NCBI GenBank assembly: GCA_002689995.1
Contig: NZIV01000001.1
Coordinates: 1 to 64,000, forward strand
Direction of reading: 5' to 3'
Source of the DNA: Fidelibacterota bacterium
Lineage (GTDB): Bacteria > Fidelibacterota > Marinisomatia > SCGC-AAA003-L08 > GCA-2689995
Length of the DNA stretch: 64,000 nucleotides
The stretch's first letter is position 1. Every line of letters starts with the position of its first letter. Shown here piece after piece: positions 57,252 through 64,000 of this stretch. A program made the position numbers and the translations under genes. Under the pieces are notes generated by a model. It saw only the letters and a program-made list of their open reading frames with translations, did no database searches and was not told where the DNA came from.

Positions 57252-60200
57252 ATGGAAAATTCACTCTACAATTTCATAAAAGAAGTAAGAATACAAAAAG
57301 CGAATCATAATTTAGTTTATTCAATTTCAATTTTTATTTTTATTTATGTTTTATTACTATCTTTTTTAGGTGGTATTGAATATACTTTTCATTTTGAAAA
57401 ACATATTAGACTTTTATTTTTTGAATCTCTTTTATTTATACTTTTTAGTAGCCTTTTTTATTTAATTGCAAGATGGATTATCCAATCTAAATCACTCTTT
57501 GGAAATTACTCAGACTCAGAAATTGCTCAATGGATTGGTGAACAAAATCCAGAAATTGCGGATAGATTATTAAATTGTATTCAACTTGAAAGAACGAAGA
57601 CTTTAGAAAATGAAGATTTAGTCAATCATGCAATAAAAAAATTAGTCAGTCAAATTGAAAGCTCTGCAGATAATAATTTAAATCAGGATAAAGGCAATTC
57701 TCATCTTGTTTTTTTCTCTTTATCAATTTTTATCTTTATATCTTGCTGGAATATTTTTAAGGAAAATCCGGAAAATGCAATTTTTCGAATTTTAAATCCA
57801 AATATCGAATATGAAATACCAGTTCCTTTTAAATTAATTTCTATTACTAAAAATCAATTCATTTTAGGAGGAGATACTACTAAAATAAAAATTGCAGGAA
57901 CTGGCATATTACCAGATTCTATTGATATTTATATTCTGTCCAAAGATGAGATTAAAACGTTGAAATCCTATTTAAATGAAGAAACTTATTCGATAGAAAT
58001 TCCAAATATTAAAAAAGATTTAATTGTTTGGGGACTATATGAATCAAATTCATGGTTTTCTCCGTGGAATGAAATTAAATCCAAAGAAGATACAATATTT
58101 GTCCAAGACCGCCCAATAATTGAAAAAATTAATTTTACAATCATCTCACCAGAATATACAAAACTAGAAAACCGTGAACATCCCGGAAATATCACAAATA
58201 TTTCACTCCTTCCTGGAAGTAAAATTAAAATCAATGCTGAAGCGACAAAATCAATAGTCTCAGCCAAAGCATCTCTTGGAAAATTTGAAAAAAAATTATT
58301 CACAAACGAAAAACTAATCTCAGGTATTTTTTCAATTTTTGAAGACGATACTTTGAAAATAAAATGTGTAGATGAAAATGGAATTGATAATAACTCACCA
58401 ACTCATTTCAATATCCAAACCTATATTGACATGCCTCCAGAAATTCTAATATTTGAACCAAAGATTAAAGTGGAATTAAATGAGTCAATGGAAATTCCAT
58501 TAAAACTGATGGTGAATGATGATTTTGGTATTTCTAAGATGATGATTGAATATTCAATTCTTCATCCAGATTATCTTCCTGCAGATACTAATACCTACCA
58601 GGTTCTATTAGATGACTTTAAAAGAAATGTCAAATCTCAAAACTTTTCATTAAATTGGGATATTGATTTTCTTTCACTAATGCCTGAAGATGAAATCCAT
58701 TTTAGAATTGGTGTTGCAGATAATAATATTTTTCCTAGACCTAGCTGGTCCTTTTCAAAAGAATTAAAAGCATATTACCCTTCACTTGAAGAAATGTTTT
58801 TTGATATGGAAGAAGACCAAAGTGAAATTATTGAAAACGTAGAAGAAATAAATTTATCAATAGACGAAGTTCAGGAATTAGTTGAGGATTTAAAATTAGA
58901 TTTATTAAAATCTGAAGATATGGATTGGGAGCAAACACAGCAGACTGAAGAAATAATCCAAAAAATGGAAAATGTTTTTGAAGAAATGGCTCAAATGTCT
59001 GAGGTAATGGATGCAGTAAAAGAACAAATTGAAAAAAATGATTTACTAAATGAAAACCTTACAGAAAAATTTCAGAATTTACAGGAATTATTAAACCAAT
59101 TAATGACACCTGAAATGAAAGAAGCATTAGAAAAAATGCGTGATGCGGCTGAAGAACTAGACCCTGAAAAAATGTTGCAGGCATTAGAAGAATTTGAATT
59201 TAATGCTCAGGATTTTGAGGAACAGTTAGATAGATTCATCGAAATGTTTGAGTTAGCTATGGCTGAGCAAAAAATGGATGAAATTCAGAAAAAGCTTGAA
59301 CAGATGATAAATGAACAACAAGCAATAATGGAAGAGCTCAAAAAAGAAGATTCAAATTCAGAAGATTTAGCAGCAAGAGAGAAACGTCAACAACAAGAAA
59401 TAGAAAATTTACAAAATACGATAAATGATGCACAAAATATGATGGAAGACATTTCTCCTTCTACTTCAGAAAATATGGATAAAATGAATGAATCTAATTT
59501 AATGGAAAATGCTGAAAAAGATATTGATGAAGCTCAAAAAGAATTCTCTGATGGCGAAAAACAGAAAGGTGGTGACAAAGCCCAATCCGCAAAAGAAAAT
59601 TTAGAAGAATTAGCTTCACAATTTTCAGATATGAAAAAATCTTTCCAAATGGAAACTGTAGCAATGATGACAAAAGAATTTCAGAGAGTTGTTCATAATA
59701 TTCTTTCTATCTCCAAAGATCAAGAAGAAATTTTCAAAACTACAAAACAGTTAAAATCTAAAAGCCCTATTTTAATTGAAACTGCTGTTCGGCAAAATGA
59801 TGTTCAACGCCAAATGAGAAAACTGATGGATCAAGTTATGGAGCTTTCTACAAAAACCTTCTATATTACACCAGAAATTGGAAAAATGCTTGGTAGAACA
59901 ATTTTGGACATGAATAAATCTATCGGTGCATTGGAACAAAAGCAAATCACAACTGCTAAAAAACATCAAAATAAAGCTACAGAAACATTAAACGATGCGG
60001 CCTATGTTTTATTAGATGCAATGAGTCAAATGAATTCTTCAGGTTCAGCTTCTGGAATGGAACAATTTATGGAACAAATGGCACAAATGTCTCAGCAACA
60101 GCAAGGCATCAATCAAGGTACAATGCAAATGGGACAAATGGGTATGATGGCACAGCAGGCTATGATGCAACAACTCATGCAACAACAACAGGCATTACAA

Positions 60201-60602
60201 CAATCCTTAGAAGAATTGCTAGGTAATAATCCTAGTAAAAAAGGTGGTGGATTAGAAAAAGCTAGACAAGATATGGAAGAAGTCATAAAAGATTTCAAAA
60301 AACGGAAAGTCGACCAAAGAACTATAGATAGACAAGAAAAAATCCTATCTAGAATGCTGGATAGTCAGAGATCTATGACGCAGCGTGATTTATCTAAAAA
60401 AAGAAAATCTAAAGAAGCAGAAGAATTTTTATATATTGGTCCTGATGGTTTACCACTAGATTATGGTGAACGTAAACTTATCTTAATGGAAGCAATGGAA
60501 CAGGCACTTCAGGAAGGATATTCACAGGATTACAATAAAATGATTCGTGAATATTTTCAAGCACTTCAGGAGCAAATGGAAACGGAATATGAAAACCAAT
60601 AA
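57252..60602 (+). CDS. DUF4175-like large membrane-anchored coiled-coil protein, Met/Gln-rich C-terminus
   Basis: N-terminal TM pair, 'SDSEIAQWIGEQNPEIADRLLNCIQLE', extended coiled coil, 'MEQFMEQMAQMSQQQQGINQGTMQMGQMGMMAQQAMMQQLMQQQQALQQ'. Confidence 0.65.
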   Translation: MENSLYNFIKEVRIQKANHNLVYSISIFIFIYVLLLSFLGGIEYTFHFEKHIRLLFFESLLFILFSSLFYLIARWIIQSKSLFGNYSDSEIAQWIGEQNPEIADRLLNCIQLERTKTLENEDLVNHAIKKLVSQIESSADNNLNQDKGNSHLVFFSLSIFIFISCWNIFKENPENAIFRILNPNIEYEIPVPFKLISITKNQFILGGDTTKIKIAGTGILPDSIDIYILSKDEIKTLKSYLNEETYSIEIPNIKKDLIVWGLYESNSWFSPWNEIKSKEDTIFVQDRPIIEKINFTIISPEYTKLENREHPGNITNISLLPGSKIKINAEATKSIVSAKASLGKFEKKLFTNEKLISGIFSIFEDDTLKIKCVDENGIDNNSPTHFNIQTYIDMPPEILIFEPKIKVELNESMEIPLKLMVNDDFGISKMMIEYSILHPDYLPADTNTYQVLLDDFKRNVKSQNFSLNWDIDFLSLMPEDEIHFRIGVADNNIFPRPSWSFSKELKAYYPSLEEMFFDMEEDQSEIIENVEEINLSIDEVQELVEDLKLDLLKSEDMDWEQTQQTEEIIQKMENVFEEMAQMSEVMDAVKEQIEKNDLLNENLTEKFQNLQELLNQLMTPEMKEALEKMRDAAEELDPEKMLQALEEFEFNAQDFEEQLDRFIEMFELAMAEQKMDEIQKKLEQMINEQQAIMEELKKEDSNSEDLAAREKRQQQEIENLQNTINDAQNMMEDISPSTSENMDKMNESNLMENAEKDIDEAQKEFSDGEKQKGGDKAQSAKENLEELASQFSDMKKSFQMETVAMMTKEFQRVVHNILSISKDQEEIFKTTKQLKSKSPILIETAVRQNDVQRQMRKLMDQVMELSTKTFYITPEIGKMLGRTILDMNKSIGALEQKQITTAKKHQNKATETLNDAAYVLLDAMSQMNSSGSASGMEQFMEQMAQMSQQQQGINQGTMQMGQMGMMAQQAMMQQLMQQQQALQQSLEELLGNNPSKKGGGLEKARQDMEEVIKDFKKRKVDQRTIDRQEKILSRMLDSQRSMTQRDLSKKRKSKEAEEFLYIGPDGLPLDYGERKLILMEAMEQALQEGYSQDYNKMIREYFQALQEQMETEYENQ

Positions 60603-62415
60603 ATCTATATTTTTAATTTTTGGACTTTCTATTGTTTTCATATTTGCGCAATCGCGTTCCGGAGAGAATGCTCAATTATATAAAAGAGCTCGATCACTAG
60701 AACAGGCGGGACTTGTAGAAGAAGCTATTGATTTATATGAAAAGCTCATTAAAAATGATCCTAAGAATAATCAATATTTTAATACCTATAAACGGTTTCT
60801 AAAAAATACCGGTAACCAGGAAAAAATTATAGGCCTCGCATATAATTATTATCAAAACAATAGAAAAGATCCAACAGCATATTATGAGTGGATTTACGCT
60901 CTCATAATAAATCAAGATGACAATTGGAAAGCACAAGTTGAATTGTTCATAGATAAACATTTTACAAATAAGAATTTAATGAGGCAGATTCTTTATGCCA
61001 TGTATTCTGGAGGTCTATCTCATGAAATTAAACCTGTAATTGAAAAAATCCGAATGCTTACAAAAACGCCATCATTTTTATCAAGAGAATTGGGTGATAT
61101 TTATTTTATGCGAATGGATTATCAATATGGGATAATAGAGTTTTTATTATTTCTTGAAAAAAATCCACAAGACTTTAAATATATTTCTGATAAAGTAATG
61201 ACTATTCCTGCTGAGGACTATGTTGTAAATATTATCCGGGATGCTTTAAATAAAAAGGAATCTACTCATTCACAGTTATTATTATCGAACTTAGAGTTTA
61301 GAGAAAAGAATTACATTTTAGCATGGGATATTTTAAAAATCCAGCCAAACAGTGATGAGTTACAAATTGAAATGGGAAATGATCTCATTGAAAATAAAGA
61401 ATACGAATTTGGGGAAAAAGTCTTCCAAGAAATTTTAGAAACGACAAATAATAAAAAAATAATCGAGAAATGTATTTTCAATATCGGTAGAGCATTAGAG
61501 TTAAAGAGTATCCAAAATGTAAATAAATTACCCATTTCTGGATTTTTTAGAGGTAATTCATTTTTCACTTCTCCATTTATCAGTATTGGCAATGAAGATA
61601 ATTCTTTATCAATTGCTGTTGCAATTTTTGATTCTTTAAGTCAAAATTCAAAAAGTAAAAATGATGCTAAACTCAGATTGGCAGAAATAAAATTTAGAGC
61701 ATTAGGAGATTTGGATGGAGCAAATATAATTTTTTCTAATGTTCTTCAATCTACGAACAAATTTAAAGTGAAAAAAAATTGTATTTTAAGTATGATTGAA
61801 ATTGATATTGCAAAAGGTAATTTAATTTCCGCCAAAGATAAAATCGAAAAATACTCAGATATATTTAAAAAGAATAAAGATAAAGTAAATTTGAAAATGA
61901 AGTATGCTCAAATTCTTATGTATGAAGGTAAGAAGGATTCTTTAAACAGCTTCCTAAGAAATTCTATGAAATTAATGAAATCCACTGATGAACACTTTAA
62001 TGATGTTCTAGATATTTTATCTTTGAATTTGACATTTGAAACTATGGGAAATTTATATTCTGAATTTGGGAAAGCCCAATTTTTAATTCAACAAAATAAA
62101 AGGCAGGAAGCAATTTACACCTTAGAAGGAATGGGTGAAATTGAAGACCCACTTCTTTATGAGTTAGTTCAGTACCAAATTATTTATTTATATTTAATGC
62201 AAAAAGAATATTTTATAGCAATTCAAATAGCTACATTATTGAGCGGTGAAACTGTGTATTCTGAACTTGCATTTATTCTACAAGGTGAAATTGCCGATTA
62301 TATTCATAATGATTATAAATTAGCAGTAGATTTATATTTAGAATTTTTAGATAACTATCCTGATAGTATTTATTATGATAATATTCGATTAAGATTACGA
62401 GAGTTAGCAGGTTAA
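60589..62415 (+). CDS. TPR-containing exported protein
   Basis: Signal peptide from M at 60589 (MKTNKSIFLIFGLSIVFIFAQ); 'YKRARSLEQAGLVEEAIDLYEKLIKNDPKNNQYF' TPR. Overlaps the preceding CDS by 14 bp; ORF-track start at 60547 too early. Confidence 0.82.
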   Translation: MKTNKSIFLIFGLSIVFIFAQSRSGENAQLYKRARSLEQAGLVEEAIDLYEKLIKNDPKNNQYFNTYKRFLKNTGNQEKIIGLAYNYYQNNRKDPTAYYEWIYALIINQDDNWKAQVELFIDKHFTNKNLMRQILYAMYSGGLSHEIKPVIEKIRMLTKTPSFLSRELGDIYFMRMDYQYGIIEFLLFLEKNPQDFKYISDKVMTIPAEDYVVNIIRDALNKKESTHSQLLLSNLEFREKNYILAWDILKIQPNSDELQIEMGNDLIENKEYEFGEKVFQEILETTNNKKIIEKCIFNIGRALELKSIQNVNKLPISGFFRGNSFFTSPFISIGNEDNSLSIAVAIFDSLSQNSKSKNDAKLRLAEIKFRALGDLDGANIIFSNVLQSTNKFKVKKNCILSMIEIDIAKGNLISAKDKIEKYSDIFKKNKDKVNLKMKYAQILMYEGKKDSLNSFLRNSMKLMKSTDEHFNDVLDILSLNLTFETMGNLYSEFGKAQFLIQQNKRQEAIYTLEGMGEIEDPLLYELVQYQIIYLYLMQKEYFIAIQIATLLSGETVYSELAFILQGEIADYIHNDYKLAVDLYLEFLDNYPDSIYYDNIRLRLRELAG

Positions 62416-63666
62416 ATGAAAAAATATCTTTTATTTATTTTTATTACATTTTCTCTTTTTGGACAGAAAATTTTAATCCCAATGGATGCTGTACAAACAG
62501 ACCATTTAAAAGCATATGGCATTGTTCATGGAATAATTAAAAAAGGCATTATGGTTGAATGGCTTTTAAATTATCGTGGTGGTTCATTTTTAATGGATTC
62601 TCACGATTTTATTTCACGAGAAGGTATGCTAAAAGGTGTAACTATGGAATCAGTAAATACTGGAAATTTGAGTCAGATTTATATATCAATTGAATCCAAT
62701 AATATGGATATTATAAAATTAGAAAAATCAGCAAAAATTGCAGTTTATTCTCCACCTGACAAGCAGCCTTGGGATGATGCTGTTACCCTAGCATTAACAT
62801 ATGCAGAAATTGATTATGATGTAATTTTTGATGATGAGATTTTTCTAGGTTCTCTCAATAAATATGACTGGCTTCATCTACATCATGAGGATTTTACAGG
62901 ACAATATGGGAAATTCTATAAAAATTATAATAGAGCAAACTGGTATGTTCAGCAAAAAGCAGATTTTGAAAAAAGAGCATTGAAATATGGATTTTCATCA
63001 GTAAGTGAAATGAAAAAAGCTGTTGCTAGGACAATCAAAGATTATGTTTTAGATGGTGGATTTCTCTTTGCAATGTGTTCTGCAACTGACTCTTATGATA
63101 TTGCTTTAGCAGCAGAAAATGTAGATATTGTTGAAAGTGTTTATGATGGAAGTCCTGTTGATCCAAATTATCGGCAAAAATTAGATTATTCAAAATCATT
63201 TGCATTCGAAAATTTTGATCTATACACTAGTCCACTTACTTATGAATATTCAACAATTGATTTTCCATCTAGTCATAGACCTATTGCAAAAGGAGCTGAA
63301 GCTGATTACTTTACGTTATTTAATTTTTCTGCAAAATGGGATCCCGTTCCAACGATGCTTACCCAAAATCATGTAAATGTTGTAAATGGTTTTATGGGGC
63401 AAACAACTGGATTTAATCGTAATACTATAAAAAAACATGTGGTAATTATGGGTGATGTACCTAATGACGATATGGTAAAATATATCCACGGTAGAGTTGG
63501 GAAAGGTACATTCACTTTTTTTGGAGGTCACGACCCTGAAGATTATAGACATTTTGTTGGAGATCCTGTAACGGATTTATCTCTACATCGAAACTCACCA
63601 GGATATAGACTGATTCTAAATAATGTACTTTTCCCAGCAGCTAGAAAAAAGGAACGTAAAACATAA
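62416..63666 (+). CDS. exported glutamine-amidotransferase-like fold protein (family often labelled asparagine synthetase B-like)
   Basis: 'KILIPMDAVQTDHLKAYGIVHGIIKKGIMVEWLLNYRGGSFLMD', 'VLDGGFLFAMCSATDSYDIALAAENVDIVE', 'VGKGTFTFFGGHDPEDYRHFVGDP'. Confidence 0.6.
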   Translation: MKKYLLFIFITFSLFGQKILIPMDAVQTDHLKAYGIVHGIIKKGIMVEWLLNYRGGSFLMDSHDFISREGMLKGVTMESVNTGNLSQIYISIESNNMDIIKLEKSAKIAVYSPPDKQPWDDAVTLALTYAEIDYDVIFDDEIFLGSLNKYDWLHLHHEDFTGQYGKFYKNYNRANWYVQQKADFEKRALKYGFSSVSEMKKAVARTIKDYVLDGGFLFAMCSATDSYDIALAAENVDIVESVYDGSPVDPNYRQKLDYSKSFAFENFDLYTSPLTYEYSTIDFPSSHRPIAKGAEADYFTLFNFSAKWDPVPTMLTQNHVNVVNGFMGQTTGFNRNTIKKHVVIMGDVPNDDMVKYIHGRVGKGTFTFFGGHDPEDYRHFVGDPVTDLSLHRNSPGYRLILNNVLFPAARKKERKT

Positions 63667-63671
63667 AGATA

Positions 63672-63986
63672 TTATAAATTATGTCTCGTTATGCGTCCTT
63701 CAATCAAATATTCTACATCTTCAGCAATATTTGTACAATGGTCAGCAATTCTCTCTAAACACCTTGAAACTGATAAAATAGAAAACAATTGTTCTATATC
63801 ATTTGAATTTTCTTTAAATGCTTTTTGAATAATCTTATACATTTCTGAATGATAATTATCAACAATATCATCTGATTTCTGAACTAATTTTGCAATTTTA
63901 ACATCTTTTTCAAATAATGCGTCCAAACAATTTTTTAACATTTTTAAAACTATTTTAGTCATATTTGGTATTTGACCTGGTATCAC
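63672..63986 (-). CDS. phoU: PhoU-family phosphate signalling protein, truncated by window edge
   Basis: 'LSVSRCLERIADHCTNIAEDVEYLIEGR' PhoU C-terminal motif. Confidence 0.85.
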   Translation of the reverse strand: MIPGQIPNMTKIVLKMLKNCLDALFEKDVKIAKLVQKSDDIVDNYHSEMYKIIQKAFKENSNDIEQLFSILSVSRCLERIADHCTNIAEDVEYLIEGRITRHNL

Positions 63987-64000
63987 TATTTGCCTCTTCT

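Noticed and set aside
60060-60240. CAA/ATG-rich stretch as a DNA repeat element
   Set aside because: Explained by the in-frame Met/Gln-rich tail of the 57252-60602 CDS.
1-64000. Prophage, transposase or defence island
   Set aside because: No integrase, transposase, capsid, restriction-modification, toxin-antitoxin or Cas motifs recognised in any listed ORF.

Overview
AT-rich bacterial window, densely coding, with no rRNA, confident tRNA or CRISPR array. Overall gene content (dockerin-like C-termini on secreted proteins, short signal peptides, lipid A genes, flagellin) suggests a marine FCB-group bacterium, possibly Ca. Marinimicrobia/SAR406; this is inference only. Layout: (i) ~1-28.4 kb: mostly plus-strand block of secreted proteins, 11 of which carry a paired-F-hand dockerin-like module (a 12th is the subtilase at 40.2-42.3 kb). 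They are fused to serine hydrolase, PETase/cutinase-like, PHB-depolymerase-like, EEP nuclease, YHYH, trypsin-like and propeller-like domains. Several also carry disulfide-rich domains best known from animals (somatomedin-B-like, Notch/LNR-like, VWC-like, Kunitz/BPTI-like). (ii) 28.4-38.7 kb: GH1/MFS, YjbQ/SDR, a decayed TSUP pseudogene, DUF971, DUF4139, lpxK/LPLAT/lpxB/Gfo-Idh. (iii) 39-49 kb: flagellin, a dockerin-tagged subtilase, and an operon encoding an OM/TPR protein, MotA, MotB, a divergent truncated FliF-like protein and a FliG-like protein. (iv) 49.4-54.7 kb: panDBC convergent with nadACB. (v) 54.8-64 kb: NUDIX, peroxiredoxin, GreA-like, DUF4159/DUF4175-like/TPR/amidotransferase-like operon, partial phoU. 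Most interesting candidates: the dockerin-tag secretome without visible cohesins, its animal-like Cys-rich domains, and the reduced FliF-FliG-MotAB motor operon. All calls come from reading motifs by eye; no searches were run.
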